Notes: generated by a model from the letters alone, not told the origin. 64,000 nt of DNA from Pantoea rwandensis (GCF_000759475.1 NZ_CP009454.1:2976001-3040000), one strand, 5' to 3'; counted from the first letter of the stretch, positions 1 through 13,412 are shown. Numbers and translations are program-made.

Positions 1-669
1 GGCGGTGAGGACTTCCCGCGCACGTCCCTGCATGACCACTTCCCCCTGATGCATCAACCCTACGCGGTCAGCATGGCGCAGACTGTGGTTAAGATCGTGG
101 CCGCTGGCAATCACCGCGATACCGGCGCGGCACAGCTGGAGCAGCAATTTGTCCACGGCTCGCTGCTGTGCGACATCCAGCGCCGTCAGTGGCTCATCCA
201 GAATTAAAAGCTTGCCGTGAGGATTGATCGCTGGATGGATTTGCATCACCACCGCCGCCAGCCGCACGCGCTGCCATTCGCCTCCGGAGAGCTGCGTCAG
301 CTTACGGGTTAATTTGTCCTGTACGCTGAGTTGCGTCAGCACATCATTGAGTGTGACATCTGCCTGCGGCGACGCCGAAGAGAAATGCAATCGTAGATAG
401 TGCCAGACGGGCATGGTCCCTAACGCGGCCTGTTGTTGCGGTAACCAGGCACGCCACTGAGCCAGCGCGGACCCGCTTAAGCGGCTCAACGACATTCCTG
501 CAAGCTGAATCACGCCTTGAGCCGGTAATAATCCCGACAGCGCACTGAGCAAAGTACTTTTTCCCGCGCCATTCGGGCCCACCAGATGTATCCATTCACC
601 CGCATTGACGCTGAGATCAACCGGAGCCAGACGTCCCGCGACGCTGACTCCCTGACACTGCAACAGCAT
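1..669 (-). CDS. btuD: Vitamin B12 import ATPase BtuD (3' end cut by window edge)
   Basis: ATP-binding subunit that powers cobalamin transport across the inner membrane with BtuC and the periplasmic protein BtuF. The first 223 codons are in the window; the E. coli protein is 249 residues, so only the C-terminus is missing. Translation shows a Walker A motif GPNGAGKST at residues 31-39, an ABC signature LSGGEWQRV near residue 128, a Walker B LLILDEP and a switch histidine in SGHDL. The ATG at 667-669 directly abuts the btuE stop at 670-672, as expected in a translationally coupled btuC-btuE-btuD operon. Family assignment is secure. Confidence 0.95.
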   Translation of the reverse strand, partial: MLLQCQGVSVAGRLAPVDLSVNAGEWIHLVGPNGAGKSTLLSALSGLLPAQGVIQLAGMSLSRLSGSALAQWRAWLPQQQAALGTMPVWHYLRLHFSSASPQADVTLNDVLTQLSVQDKLTRKLTQLSGGEWQRVRLAAVVMQIHPAINPHGKLLILDEPLTALDVAQQRAVDKLLLQLCRAGIAVIASGHDLNHSLRHADRVGLMHQGEVVMQGRAREVLTA

Positions 670-1215
670 TTACTCTGCCAGCGCCTGCTCAACGCGTTTC
701 AGGATGATCGGATCATCAGGCGTCATATCCGGAGAAAAACGCGCAATCACCTTGCCCTGTTTGTTGATGAGGAATTTTTCGAAGTTCCACAAAATGTCGC
801 CCTCAGCTTTAGGTGCACGACCTTTACTCACCATACGCTCGAGGAAACCGCTGCCTTCAGGACGTTCGGCTTCCGGCTGCGCTGCCGTTAACTGCGCATA
901 CAGCGGATGACGATCTGCACCGTTCACATCGGTTTTATCGAACATCGGGAAAGTCACACCATAAGTGGTGCTACAGAAGGTTTTGATCTCTTCGTTGCTG
1001 CCCGGCTCCTGCTCCAGAAACTGGTTGCACGGGAAACCCAGCACGCTAAAGTTTTTGTCCTGCCAGGCTTTCTGCAGTGATTCAAGTTGCTCATACTGCG
1101 CCGTCAGCCCACATTTTGACGCCACGTTGACCACCAGCAGTACGTTGTCCTGATACTGTGCCAGTGTCGTTTTTTCGCCGTCCAGGGTAACCAGTTCTGT
1201 CTGATAAATGCTCAT
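670..1215 (-). CDS. btuE: Thioredoxin/glutathione peroxidase BtuE
   Basis: Periplasm- or cytosol-located peroxidase of the glutathione peroxidase family that reduces hydrogen and lipid peroxides; it lies in the B12 transport operon but is not needed for transport. The 181-residue protein has the peroxidatic cysteine at residue 35 (ASKCGLT), the second cysteine in GFPCNQF and the conserved tryptophan in LWNFEKF. A shine-dalgarno AGGA precedes the ATG at 1213-1215. It sits between btuC and btuD, the classical order, with no gap to btuD and about 40 bases to btuC. Confidence 0.95.
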   Translation of the reverse strand: MSIYQTELVTLDGEKTTLAQYQDNVLLVVNVASKCGLTAQYEQLESLQKAWQDKNFSVLGFPCNQFLEQEPGSNEEIKTFCSTTYGVTFPMFDKTDVNGADRHPLYAQLTAAQPEAERPEGSGFLERMVSKGRAPKAEGDILWNFEKFLINKQGKVIARFSPDMTPDDPIILKRVEQALAE

Positions 1216-1254
1216 TGTCGATTCCTGTTGTTGAGACCAAGATGCCAGCCATTG

Positions 1255-2238
1255 CTAGCGCGAAGATTTCACTAATAGCACGATAAACAGCGGTGCGCCG
1301 AGGGTGGCGGTGACCACGCCAATCGGCAGCTCTGCCGACGTCAGCACCAGTCGGGCGATAATATCTGCCCCGAGGAGCACCGCAGCCCCTGCCAGCGCCG
1401 AGGCGGGCAGCAGGTAACGATGATCGCTAAAACCGCTTAAGCGTAACAGATGAGGGATGACCAATCCGACAAACCCGATGGCACCGGCCATCGCCACGCT
1501 GGTGCCAACCAGCCAGCCCATCGCCAGCACTAACAGGTTGCGCCATAACAACAACGGCAGGCCTAGCTGACGCGCTGAGGTTTCCCCCAGTGAGAGTAAA
1601 TTCAGCGTCCGCGCGGTGGCGGTAAGCAGCAGAGTAACCGGCAACAGCGCCAGCATCATCCAGCCATAGCGCCAGTCAATACCGCCAAAGCCGCCCATCA
1701 TCCAGTACATTAACTGCCGCAGATCGAGGCTGGTGCTAAAGTACACGGCCCATGTCATCACTGCGCTACAGATAATGCCGAGCGCGACCCCCGTGAGCAA
1801 TAAGCGGCTGGCTGAAAGCTGACGATGGGCAAAGTGCAGCAGGATCAGCGTGATCAATAATGCGCCCGCCATCGCCGCCAGCGCCAGGCTCCATAACGAG
1901 CCATTGCCCAGCATGACACCCAACACTAACCCAATGCCCGCGCCATTTGATACGCCAAGCAGGCCGGGTTCTGCCAACGGATTGTTGAACAGCGCCTGCA
2001 TCACCACACCACACACCGCCAGTGCTGCGCCCACCAGTAGCACGGCCAGCGTCCGCGGTAAGCGTAACTGCCAGACGAAGAGATCACCCTTCGATGAAAA
2101 CCATTGGGTTGGGGAAATCCAGCTGTCTCCGGCACACAGACTGAGTACAAACAGCAGTAGCAGAGTGGCACTCAGCAGCATTAGCCAGCGCTGGCTGCGA
2201 CGATCGGCCTGATAAGCAAGCTGGTCCAACAGAGTCAT
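1255..2238 (-). CDS. btuC: Vitamin B12 ABC transporter permease BtuC
   Basis: Membrane permease of the FecCD family that forms the cobalamin channel with a second copy of itself and two BtuD subunits. I chose the ATG at 2236-2238, giving 327 residues against 326 in E. coli; the open frame extends 29 codons further upstream but that extension has no family resemblance. Visible features are many hydrophobic helices, the conserved [14 protein letters not shown] block near residue 56 and the long GISNGAG-like block LLGVSNGAG. No strong ribosome binding site is seen upstream. In E. coli btuC follows ihfA directly; here a small DUF2502 gene lies between. Confidence 0.93.
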   Translation of the reverse strand: MTLLDQLAYQADRRSQRWLMLLSATLLLLFVLSLCAGDSWISPTQWFSSKGDLFVWQLRLPRTLAVLLVGAALAVCGVVMQALFNNPLAEPGLLGVSNGAGIGLVLGVMLGNGSLWSLALAAMAGALLITLILLHFAHRQLSASRLLLTGVALGIICSAVMTWAVYFSTSLDLRQLMYWMMGGFGGIDWRYGWMMLALLPVTLLLTATARTLNLLSLGETSARQLGLPLLLWRNLLVLAMGWLVGTSVAMAGAIGFVGLVIPHLLRLSGFSDHRYLLPASALAGAAVLLGADIIARLVLTSAELPIGVVTATLGAPLFIVLLVKSSR

Positions 2239-2328
2239 AGATGAGATTGGCTGAGAAAACAGAGATTTGATTGTAGTGAGATTGTGGCAAAAAGAAAGCG
2301 GCACCGAGTGGGTGCCGCTGAGCAATGC

Positions 2329-2700
2329 TTACTGATGAGGCGGGATCGGTTGACCGTGATTATCACGCTTATCGTGGTTATCGTGGTTATCACGCGGGTC
2401 ATGATGCTGGTCGCGCGGCTGCGGTTTGTTATCGTGGCGCGGCGCATTGCCCGGGTGCTGTGACTGCCAGCCGTTACCGTTCCAGTAACCGTGTGGGCCT
2501 TTCATGCCAACACGCTGATTGTGGTGCTGTTTCCACCAGGTTGGCGCTCGCCAGTCGTAGCCATCCCAATAGTAGCCACGTTTATCCTGATCACCGATAT
2601 GAATAGAGACACCCGGTGTGTTGATGTTAACGGAAACATTGGCGCTAGCCAGCAGCGGCATGCCTAACAGGATGCCCAGTAAAAGTGCTGTCTTTTTCAT
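2329..2700 (-). CDS. Small periplasmic DUF2502-family protein
   Basis: 123-residue protein of unknown function resembling E. coli YpeC (DUF2502). It has an N-terminal signal peptide of about 20 residues ending ASA, a middle part with GYYWDGYDWR and WWKQHH that matches the family's aromatic pattern, and a C-terminal tail from about residue 80 that is almost only H, D, N, R, Q and P. The ATG at 2698-2700 has AAGGGG eight bases upstream; an in-frame TTG two codons earlier is too close to that site. The histidine/aspartate-rich tail could bind metal, but that is only inference. It is wedged between ihfA and btuC and has its own upstream region after the ihfA terminator. Confidence 0.75.
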   Translation of the reverse strand: MKKTALLLGILLGMPLLASANVSVNINTPGVSIHIGDQDKRGYYWDGYDWRAPTWWKQHHNQRVGMKGPHGYWNGNGWQSQHPGNAPRHDNKPQPRDQHHDPRDNHDNHDKRDNHGQPIPPHQ

Positions 2701-2853
2701 CAGCAATACCCCTTGTTATGTGATGGCGCTGTTATAACAAATGGATTGCGACAGTCACTATCAGCCAGTGCCGATTTTCATCCTATTTTCCGCATACTTA
2801 CGAAATCCTGACATTATGGAAAAATTGCGCAGAATGGCTATCTTGCAGCCAAT

Positions 2854-2879
2854 AAAAAAGGCCGCTAAGCGGCCTTTTT
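2854..2879 (-). terminator. Bidirectional rho-independent terminator after ihfA
   Basis: Perfect 11-bp stem (AAAAAGGCCGC/GCGGCCTTTTT) with a TAA loop; the A-run gives a U-run on the minus strand, 13 bases after the ihfA stop. It separates ihfA from the DUF2502 gene and btuC. Confidence 0.9.
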
Positions 2880-2891
2880 GTCATACTGAAA

Positions 2892-3194
2892 TTAGTCAGC
2901 GTCCTTCGGTGTCGCGTTCTCAACGCGACTTTTCAACTTCTGTCCCGGACGGAAGGTCACCACTCGGCGGGCAGTGATAGGAATATCTTCCCCCGTCTTC
3001 GGGTTACGGCCCGGACGTTGGTTTTTGTCACGCAGATCAAAATTACCAAATCCGGACAGTTTAACCTGTTCTCCGTTCTCCAACGCGCGGCGAACTTCTT
3101 CAAAGAAGAGCTCAACCAACTCTTTGGCATCGCGTTTGCTCAACCCGAGTTTTTCAAACAGGTACTCTGACATTTCAGCTTTTGTAAGCGCCAT
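2892..3194 (-). CDS. ihfA: Integration host factor subunit alpha
   Basis: DNA-bending nucleoid protein that works as a heterodimer with IhfB in recombination, sigma-54 transcription and replication. The 100-residue sequence starts [18 protein letters not shown] and contains the signature [20 protein letters not shown] that forms the beta-ribbon arms with the intercalating proline. Length is one residue above E. coli IhfA. The start is four bases after the pheT stop, so it is the last gene of the pheM-pheS-pheT-ihfA transcription unit and is followed by a strong terminator. Confidence 0.97.
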   Translation of the reverse strand: MALTKAEMSEYLFEKLGLSKRDAKELVELFFEEVRRALENGEQVKLSGFGNFDLRDKNQRPGRNPKTGEDIPITARRVVTFRPGQKLKSRVENATPKDAD

Positions 3195-3198
3195 AGGT

Positions 3199-5586
3199 TC
3201 AATCCCTCAAGGTTGCCTGGAATCGCTCTTTTAATGCCGCAACGCATTTGGCAACGGTCGCGGCAATCTCCTCTTCTTCGAGTGTCCGGCTGGTATCCTG
3301 CAAAATCAGGCTAATCGCGAGGCTCTTTTCGCCCTCGTTCACGCCCTTACCACGGTACACGTCAAACAAGTTTACGCCAACTACCTGATTTACGCCAACT
3401 TTCTTACACTCCGCGATGATATCTGCTGCGGGCACGTTTTCAGCCACTACCACAGCGATATCACGACGGTTCGCCGGGAAGCGTGAAATCTCGCGCGCGT
3501 CAGGCAGGACGCGGTCTGCGACCTTATTCCAAAGCAGTTCAAACACTAAGGTGCGGCCGTTGAGATCCAGCTTACGTTCCAACTCCGGATGAACCACTCC
3601 GATAAATCCGATTCGTTCGCCGCATAAATAAATTGCCGCGCTCTGTCCTGGATGCAGTGCCGGATTAGCTTCTGCACGGAAAGAAATCTCATCAAGTTTA
3701 CCGGTCAAATCCAGTAGCGACTCTAAATCGCCTTTTAAATCATAGAAGTCAACTGTCTGGCGCGCCAGATCCCAATGCTCTTCGTAACGATTACCGCTCA
3801 GAACCCCCGCCAGCATAAGATCCTGGCGAATACCGAGATCGGCTTGCGTATCAGGAACAAAGCGCAAACCGCTCTCAAACAGGCGTACGCGGCCTTGCTG
3901 ACGGTTCTGGTTATACACCACTGCACCAAGCAAGCCGGTCCACAGCGACAGGCGCATCGCCGACATATCGCTGGAAATTGGGCTAGGCAGAATCAGCGCT
4001 TCTTCGCCTGGATGCAGCAACTGCTGCACTTTGGGATCAACGAAGCTATAAGTAATGGCTTCCTGATAACCTTTATCGACGAGCAGGTTACGCGCCCGCT
4101 TCAGCGACAAATCCGCTTCGCGATGCTGAGTCATGATCAGGTTGGCTTTCACTGGCACGTCTGGGATGTTGTTGTAGCCGTACACGCGGGCCACTTCTTC
4201 AACCAGATCTTCCTCAATCGCCATATCGAAACGCCAGCTTGGCGCAACGGCTGTCCACTCGCCATTGCCCACGCTCACTTCGCAACCCAGACGCGTCAGG
4301 ATATCGGTGACCTGCTCATCGGCGATCACGTGACCAATCAGACGGTCCAGCTTTTCGCGACGCAGCGTGATAGTGGCGCGCTCAGGCAATTTACTGGCGT
4401 CGGTTTGATCGATAACCGGACCTGCTTCACCACCGCAGATGTCGAGCAGCAGCTGGGTAGCACGCTCAATGGCTTTGAATTGCAGCGCCGGATCAACACC
4501 ACGCTCGTAACGATGCGACGCATCGGTATGCAGGCCCTGACGACGTGCACGGCCGGTGATCGCCAGCGGTTCAAAGAAGGCACACTCGAACAGCACATTT
4601 TTGGTTTCTTCGTTCACACCAGAGTGTTCACCACCAAAAATGCCGCCCATCGCCAGCGCTTTTTGATGGTCAGCAATCACCAGCGTATCGCTGCTGAGTT
4701 TGGCTTCGGTGCCATCCAACAGCGTCAACACTTCGCCCTCTTCCGCCATGCGCACCACAATGCCGCCGTCAATGCGGTCGAGGTCAAAGGCGTGCATTGG
4801 CTGACCCAGTTCCAGCAGAACGTAGTTGGTGATATCTACCACCGGGTCGATAGAACGGATTCCACAGCGACGCAGTTTTTCACGCATCCACAGTGGCGTT
4901 GCCGCTTTAACGTTAATTCCTTTCACCACGCGGCCCAGATAACGTGGGCAAGCCTCTGTGGCGTCCACGCGAATCGGGAAGGTATCGGTGATTGTTGCCT
5001 TAACGGGCTCAATCGTTGGCTCAGTGAGCGGCAAACCGTTGACCACCGCCACATCGCGCGCGATGCCGATAATACCGAGGCAATCAGCACGGTTAGGCGT
5101 CACACTGATTTCAATGGTGTTGTCATCCAGTTGCAGATAGCTGCGGATATCCGTGCCAATCGGTGCATCAGCGGGCAGTTCAATAATGCCGCTGTGATCG
5201 TCGGAAATACCCAGCTCAGAGAACGAGCACAGCATGCCTTCTGAAGGCTCACCGCGCAGTTTCGCGGCTTTGATTTTGAAATCGCCTGGCAGCACAGCGC
5301 CGACGGTCGCCACGGCGACTTTCAGGCCCTGGCGGCAGTTTGGCGCGCCACAGACGATATCCAGCAGGCGCTCGCCGCCCACGTTGATTTTGGTCACGCG
5401 CAGTTTGTCGGCGTTCGGGTGCTGGCCGCACTCCACCACTTCACCCACGACCACGCCATGGAACGCACCGGCGACCGGATCCACGCCGTCCACTTCCAGG
5501 CCGGCCATGGTGATTTGCTCAGACAGCGCAGCGCTGTCCAGGGCTGGATTTACCCATTCGCGTAACCAGAGTTCACTGAATTTCAT
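3199..5586 (-). CDS. pheT: Phenylalanyl-tRNA synthetase beta chain
   Basis: Large subunit of the alpha2-beta2 class II phenylalanyl-tRNA synthetase. The 795-residue protein has the N-terminal EMAP-type tRNA-binding domain (about residues 40-150), the B3/B4 editing domain in the middle, a B5 DNA-binding-like domain and the C-terminal ferredoxin-fold anticodon-binding domain that starts near residue 700 ([14 protein letters not shown]). Full length for the family. It starts 14 bases after pheS and is expressed from the attenuated pheM promoter. Confidence 0.98.
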   Translation of the reverse strand: MKFSELWLREWVNPALDSAALSEQITMAGLEVDGVDPVAGAFHGVVVGEVVECGQHPNADKLRVTKINVGGERLLDIVCGAPNCRQGLKVAVATVGAVLPGDFKIKAAKLRGEPSEGMLCSFSELGISDDHSGIIELPADAPIGTDIRSYLQLDDNTIEISVTPNRADCLGIIGIARDVAVVNGLPLTEPTIEPVKATITDTFPIRVDATEACPRYLGRVVKGINVKAATPLWMREKLRRCGIRSIDPVVDITNYVLLELGQPMHAFDLDRIDGGIVVRMAEEGEVLTLLDGTEAKLSSDTLVIADHQKALAMGGIFGGEHSGVNEETKNVLFECAFFEPLAITGRARRQGLHTDASHRYERGVDPALQFKAIERATQLLLDICGGEAGPVIDQTDASKLPERATITLRREKLDRLIGHVIADEQVTDILTRLGCEVSVGNGEWTAVAPSWRFDMAIEEDLVEEVARVYGYNNIPDVPVKANLIMTQHREADLSLKRARNLLVDKGYQEAITYSFVDPKVQQLLHPGEEALILPSPISSDMSAMRLSLWTGLLGAVVYNQNRQQGRVRLFESGLRFVPDTQADLGIRQDLMLAGVLSGNRYEEHWDLARQTVDFYDLKGDLESLLDLTGKLDEISFRAEANPALHPGQSAAIYLCGERIGFIGVVHPELERKLDLNGRTLVFELLWNKVADRVLPDAREISRFPANRRDIAVVVAENVPAADIIAECKKVGVNQVVGVNLFDVYRGKGVNEGEKSLAISLILQDTSRTLEEEEIAATVAKCVAALKERFQATLRD

Positions 5587-5600
5587 TGGATAACCTGCCC

Positions 5601-6611
<1,011 letters not shown>

Positions 6612-6657
6612 TCAGTTCTTGTAAGGACCGTGAGATCCGATTAAGTGTCGCCAGAAA

Positions 6658-6684
6658 CAAAAAAGCCTCCACGAGGGAGGCTTT
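6658..6684 (-). terminator. pheST attenuator terminator
   Basis: On the minus strand AAAGCCTCC pairs with GGAGGCTTT around a five-base loop and is followed by a U-run, 48 bases after the pheM stop and before pheS. Position and shape match the attenuator of the E. coli pheST operon. Confidence 0.88.
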
Positions 6685-6731
6685 CAGCGCGATTTTTCGT
6701 TTCTTTTCTTATGCGCAAAAGCCCCCGATTG

Positions 6732-6776
6732 TCAGGCGCTAAAGTAAAAAAAGAAACGGAAAATAGCAGCGTGCAT
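6732..6776 (-). CDS. pheM: Phenylalanyl-tRNA synthetase operon leader peptide PheM
   Basis: 14-codon open frame that translates to MHAAIFRFFFYFSA, with five phenylalanines. It matches the E. coli PheM leader peptide almost residue for residue. It is placed between a sigma-70 promoter and the attenuator hairpin. When charged tRNA-Phe is scarce, ribosomes stall on the Phe codons and the downstream terminator should not form, raising pheST-ihfA transcription. It is too short for ordinary gene calling. Confidence 0.93.
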   Translation of the reverse strand: MHAAIFRFFFYFSA

Positions 6777-6810
6777 GCTTGCGTTACCTTGTCTTGATAG
6801 AAACCGCACT

Positions 6811-6839
6811 ATTGAAAAGCCCAGCGGTTAAAATGTCAA
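6811..6839 (-). promoter_or_regulatory. Sigma-70 promoter of pheM-pheST-ihfA
   Basis: Minus-strand TTGACA (6834-6839), 17-base spacer, TTCAAT (6811-6816), lying 35 bases upstream of the pheM start. The -35 box is a perfect consensus match. Confidence 0.8.
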
Positions 6840-6863
6840 TCTTTTGCGTGAGTTGCAGGCAAT

Positions 6864-6888
6864 AAAAAAGGGAGCAAGCTCCCTTTTT
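6864..6888 (-). terminator. Rho-independent terminator after rplT
   Basis: GGGAGC/GCTCCC stem extended by A/T pairs with a two-base centre, A-run on the plus strand giving U-run on the minus strand, nine bases after the rplT stop. It ends the thrS-infC-rpmI-rplT unit before the pheM promoter. Confidence 0.9.
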
Positions 6889-6896
6889 CATCTGAC

Positions 6897-7268
<372 letters not shown>

Positions 7269-7335
7269 TCATATTCTGTGATGCCCTATTCCCTGCAGTA
7301 CGCAAAGTGTTCAGGCAGATTTATAAAAAGTTTAC

Positions 7336-7617
<282 letters not shown>

Positions 7618-7632
7618 TTATTACTTGAAGGC

Positions 7633-10117
<2,485 letters not shown>

Positions 10118-10138
10118 TTCATATCCTTAATTGCAGTG

Positions 10139-10159
10139 GTAAGCCACACGAAAGCCTAC
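10139..10159 (-). promoter_or_regulatory. thrS translational operator, tRNA-Thr anticodon-like stem-loop
   Basis: On the minus strand GTAGGC pairs with GCTTAC (one G-U pair) around the nine-base loop TTTCGTGTG. The CGT triplet, equal to a threonine anticodon, lies at -33 to -31 from the thrS ATG. In E. coli the same mimic at about -32 to -30 is bound by threonyl-tRNA synthetase to block its own translation. Confidence 0.8.
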
Positions 10160-10306
10160 ATGCAACATTGAGTTCTGTTTGAGTAACCCGGCGTAATGTC
10201 AGACCCACGTTGTCGGAATGACGCCAGGAATGTAAAGCGCCGGAGATAATAGCAGCTTTCTGCCGCGATCTAAACCCGCGAAAAATGCGCTAAGCCATCG
10301 ACAGAT

Positions 10307-10345
10307 AAAAAAAAACCGCTGCGCGGCGCAGGCCGGCAACGGTTT
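10307..10345 (-). terminator. Rho-independent terminator after ydiY
   Basis: Minus-strand AACCGTTGC pairs with GCAGCGGTT, with a further GGC/GCC pairing inside, followed by a run of nine T. It lies 17 bases beyond the ydiY stop and shields thrS from upstream transcription. Confidence 0.88.
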
Positions 10346-10361
10346 CTTCATCACGGCTCAC

Positions 10362-11123
10362 TTACATCGCGTAAGAAAGCTGGATGGTGGTTTTGGTGTC
10401 GGTACGATCCGGCGCAGACTCTGGCGGATTGTTATTCCAGGTCACGTTGTAAGCCAGCTTCAGCGCAAAGTGCGAGTTAATCGCTACCTGCAAGCCGGTT
10501 TCGGAGTTCACCGTCGTGTCATCACCGAAGCTGCTCAGCACAGATACACCCTGAATGAACTTGGTGGTATCCGTCAGCTGCCATTGATAACTCACCGCAC
10601 CATAGCCCAGGGCTTTGGTTTCGTGGCCACCCGCGTGGAAGTCATCATAACGAACACCTGGACCGAATTCAGCACGCAGTGAATGCACCGGGCCGTTAAG
10701 GATCTGGCGACCGTAACCTGCGGTCAACACATCGCGTGAGTCATAACCGTTGAAACGGTCGCTCAGCCAGCTTGCCTGGCCGAACAGGTAGTCAGCACTG
10801 TTCAGGTTGTAACGAGTACGACCACCCAGGCTGTAGGTCTCTGACGAACGCTCATCGTTTGAGGAGTTGTTCGCGGCATTACCCCAGAGACTGTAAGCGG
10901 TGTTGGTCTGATACCAGGTCATGTTGGTCGCAGCACTCAGCGCTGAACTGGTGGTGTTACCGGTTTGAGCCAGATATCCCGCTGACGCGCTGCCTTCAAA
11001 CGGTTTTTTTGCCGTTGAAGGGTCATCCATGGAGGTAAAAACGGTGTTATCAGCTAATGCCTGGTGACAAAATGCTCCAGCAGAGAGCAATACAACAGCG
11101 GACAGCTTATTAAAGGCTTTCAT
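10362..11123 (-). CDS. ydiY: YdiY-like outer-membrane beta-barrel protein (DUF481)
   Basis: 253-residue secreted protein close to E. coli YdiY, a DUF481 protein described as salt-induced and predicted to form an outer-membrane barrel; its function is unknown. The N-terminus MKAFNKLSAVVLLSAGAFCHQALA is a signal peptide, followed by the conserved FTSMDDPSTAKKPFEG block and alternating strands ending in the aromatic/hydrophobic LSYAM. I chose the ATG at 11121-11123 because it begins the signal peptide; the longer frame to 11186 is charged and unlike the family. The ribosome binding site is weak. In E. coli the next gene is pfkB, missing here. Confidence 0.9.
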   Translation of the reverse strand: MKAFNKLSAVVLLSAGAFCHQALADNTVFTSMDDPSTAKKPFEGSASAGYLAQTGNTTSSALSAATNMTWYQTNTAYSLWGNAANNSSNDERSSETYSLGGRTRYNLNSADYLFGQASWLSDRFNGYDSRDVLTAGYGRQILNGPVHSLRAEFGPGVRYDDFHAGGHETKALGYGAVSYQWQLTDTTKFIQGVSVLSSFGDDTTVNSETGLQVAINSHFALKLAYNVTWNNNPPESAPDRTDTKTTIQLSYAM

Positions 11124-11454
11124 TAAATGTGACCCGTACGGCAGTTTAAAAAAGAGTGAGTCTGAAGAGTTTTCCCGGCCAATCAATGCAATTTACGGTA
11201 AGTTTTGTAAAAAAGTATGAAGGTGCCAGAAATGCCAGGTTCCGCGCTGGAACCGCATGGTTAATAGGAGCTTTCCCATTTCCGCTGCGCATTATAAGAG
11301 GCAATTAACCAAATAGCAGCCCAATTGATACAAGAATTTTCTGAAGCCTGTTGACGCAGATTTACGCCTCCTTTCCCCTCCCAATTGCGCAGAATTCGCT
11401 CTATTCGCAGCGCTGGTCTACGCTGGAATTTGTTCCATAACAACGAGGTGAATG
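11124..11454. other. Intergenic region between ydiY and ydiZ-like gene (pfkB position)
   Basis: Contains the divergent promoters for ydiY and the ydiZ-like gene. I see no fragment of a PfkB-family kinase in any frame. The only notable signal is a TTGACG around 11350 that could be a -35 box for the plus-strand gene, without a convincing -10. Confidence 0.5.
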
Positions 11455-11745
11455 ATGAGTGACCACGACCTGAAACGTTACATTGTCACGCTAAGCTATT
11501 CGGATGAGAGCTTAGGCGATCTGCAATCTCTGAACAGTGTGATGGTCAATGGCGGTTACACCACGACCCTGCATGACGACGAGGGCCGTTCACATGAATT
11601 GGGGACCAACAGTTTTGGCATCATCACTGCCCTGGAACAACACGAGATTGCGGAACACGCAGCCGGGCTGGCCGATGTTGCTTTGCACCGCCAGGCAGAG
11701 GTGAAAATCAGCACGCTTTCCGAATTTCTAAAGGCAAAACCCTGA
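11455..11745 (+). CDS. ydiZ: YdiZ-like small cytosolic protein
   Basis: 96-residue protein without a known function. It is identified mainly by position just before yniA, where E. coli has ydiZ, so the symbol is tentative. The sequence is acidic and soluble, with a short conserved-looking centre (LHDDEGRSHELGTNSFGI) and an alternating strand/helix pattern. Two overlapping ATG codons are available; GAGG at 11445-11448 is six bases from the second (11455), which I chose, and only about three from the first. No signal peptide or membrane segment. It is 89 bases upstream of yniA. Confidence 0.65.
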   Translation: MSDHDLKRYIVTLSYSDESLGDLQSLNSVMVNGGYTTTLHDDEGRSHELGTNSFGIITALEQHEIAEHAAGLADVALHRQAEVKISTLSEFLKAKP

Positions 11746-11834
11746 CGCGCCACAAATAATCGCCCCACCACTGGTTTTGCTGAAGTTTTGAGCGCTACAA
11801 TCAAACTTACGCAGCGAATAAAGAGGATTACCCA

Positions 11835-12728
11835 ATGTGGTCAGCCATTAGTCGTCTGTTAAGCGAACACGCCGGTGAAGCTGAAATCACTGAACGTTAC
11901 GAACTGCCTGGTGGCGATGTGCATCCTGCCTGGCGCCTCCGCTACGGCGATCTTGACGTTTTCGTCAAATGTAACACGCGCGATATGCTTACCCTGTTTA
12001 GCTGGGAAGCGGACCAATTGGGCTTACTGGCGCGGACACAGACGGTCCGGGTGCCAAAAGTGTATGGCGTTGGGAATGACCGCGACAGCAGCTTTTTGCT
12101 GTTGGAGTATATTCAGCCAGAGGCGCTGAACGAACACAGCGCCTTCCAGCTTGGCCAGCAGTTAGCTCACCTGCATCAATGGAGCGAGCAACCGCAGTTT
12201 GGCCTCGATTACGATAACAACATCACCACCTCGCCCCAGCCCAACAGTTGGCTACGCCGCTGGTCGGTGTTCTTTGCTGAACAGCGTATTGGCTGGCAAC
12301 TACAGCTGGCCGCTGAGAAAGGGGTGCAATACGGCAATACCGAACTGATCGTCGATTGCGTGCAACGCGCGCTGGCCAATCATCATCCTCAGCCTTCTCT
12401 ATTACACGGCGATTTGTGGCCTGCTAACTGCGCGGATAGCAGCAGTGGGCCATGGCTGTTTGACCCCGCCTGCTATTGGGGCGATCGGGAGTGCGATCTC
12501 GCGATGTTGAATTACTACGTCGAATTGCCACGCCAGATTTACGAGGGATATCACTCGGTGTGGCCGCTGGCAGAAGGGTTTTCGCAACGACAGCCTGTGT
12601 ACCAGCTCTACTATTTGCTCAACCGCGCCAACGTGTTTGCCGGTAACTGGACAAACGCCGCACAATTCGCGATTGACCAGTTGTTAAATGAAGATGCATT
12701 GGGACAACGTCAGGCCAGGCCGGCCTGA
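11835..12728 (+). CDS. yniA: Fructosamine kinase family protein YniA
   Basis: 297-residue member of the fructosamine-3-kinase/aminoglycoside phosphotransferase-like family, thought to phosphorylate ketosamine products of protein or sugar glycation; the true substrate in bacteria is not settled. Visible motifs are the catalytic loop LLHGDLWPANC near residue 195 and the metal-binding FDPACYWGDRECDLAM about 18 residues later. An AGAGGA lies upstream of the ATG at 11835. Its stop is only four bases from the end of convergent yniB, with a GC-rich inverted repeat (12709-12729) over the junction. Confidence 0.93.
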   Translation: MWSAISRLLSEHAGEAEITERYELPGGDVHPAWRLRYGDLDVFVKCNTRDMLTLFSWEADQLGLLARTQTVRVPKVYGVGNDRDSSFLLLEYIQPEALNEHSAFQLGQQLAHLHQWSEQPQFGLDYDNNITTSPQPNSWLRRWSVFFAEQRIGWQLQLAAEKGVQYGNTELIVDCVQRALANHHPQPSLLHGDLWPANCADSSSGPWLFDPACYWGDRECDLAMLNYYVELPRQIYEGYHSVWPLAEGFSQRQPVYQLYYLLNRANVFAGNWTNAAQFAIDQLLNEDALGQRQARPA

Positions 12729-12732
12729 CGCC

Positions 12733-13269
12733 TTACAGCATGCCCAGTAATTTCAGGACAAAATAACCCGCAATAGCAATCACGATTGGCAGGATATAGA
12801 GCGAGAAAACTTGCAGCAAAATAGTATGTCGCGGGACATGGATCTTCTCTTCCAGCTGCGCACGTGTGCGTCCTTCTGCTCCTTTGGCTTGTTCAAGAAT
12901 CAACTGATCCTCAATACCTTCCTTGATGTGACGCGACTGACGCCACATGCGCGCGCCTGACGCCTGCAGCGCAATGCCGACGAAAATCAGGATGTAGATG
13001 ATCCAGAAGCCAATATTGGCACCACCATTAAACTCCGGTACCGGTGAATTTTGCCAAAACAGGTTCAAAAACGGCGTGTTGAACTTGATCATGTCGACCA
13101 TCACATGGACAAAATCGAGCATCACGGCATCAATGCCCGGCTGCTTTTCACTGTGTTTAAACATGAAACCGAGAATTGAAATAATGGTGGATAGCAGCGC
13201 CGGAATAAAAATTACCCAGCCAGCCACTCGCTTAAGGATGGCGATGCGGCCAGCCTGTTGGTAAGTCAT
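12733..13269 (-). CDS. yniB: Inner-membrane protein YniB
   Basis: 178-residue membrane protein of unknown function, matching the yniA-yniB-yniC neighbourhood of E. coli. Three hydrophobic segments are clear: about residues 15-36, 86-104 and 147-175. The loop between the second and third is charged and probably cytoplasmic. The ATG at 13267-13269 was chosen because AAGGGAGA lies just upstream; an in-frame ATG five codons earlier would overlap that site. It converges on yniA. Confidence 0.88.
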   Translation of the reverse strand: MTYQQAGRIAILKRVAGWVIFIPALLSTIISILGFMFKHSEKQPGIDAVMLDFVHVMVDMIKFNTPFLNLFWQNSPVPEFNGGANIGFWIIYILIFVGIALQASGARMWRQSRHIKEGIEDQLILEQAKGAEGRTRAQLEEKIHVPRHTILLQVFSLYILPIVIAIAGYFVLKLLGML

Positions 13270-13412
13270 GGTGTCTCCCTTCACATACAGTAGTTTTGCC
13301 CTAAGTCTACCTGCACTGCGGCTTTTTTTCCTGAAAAATGCGTAACCTGCCGTGAGTCGGATTTACCGGCTGCACATGGTAAGGTAGGGCAAATTTCAAA
13401 CGGAGCTGTTGT

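Noticed and set aside
3775..5244. 489-codon open frame on the plus strand inside pheT
   Set aside because: It is antisense to a clear pheT, lacks a ribosome site and has a composition expected from reading the complement of a GC-biased gene.
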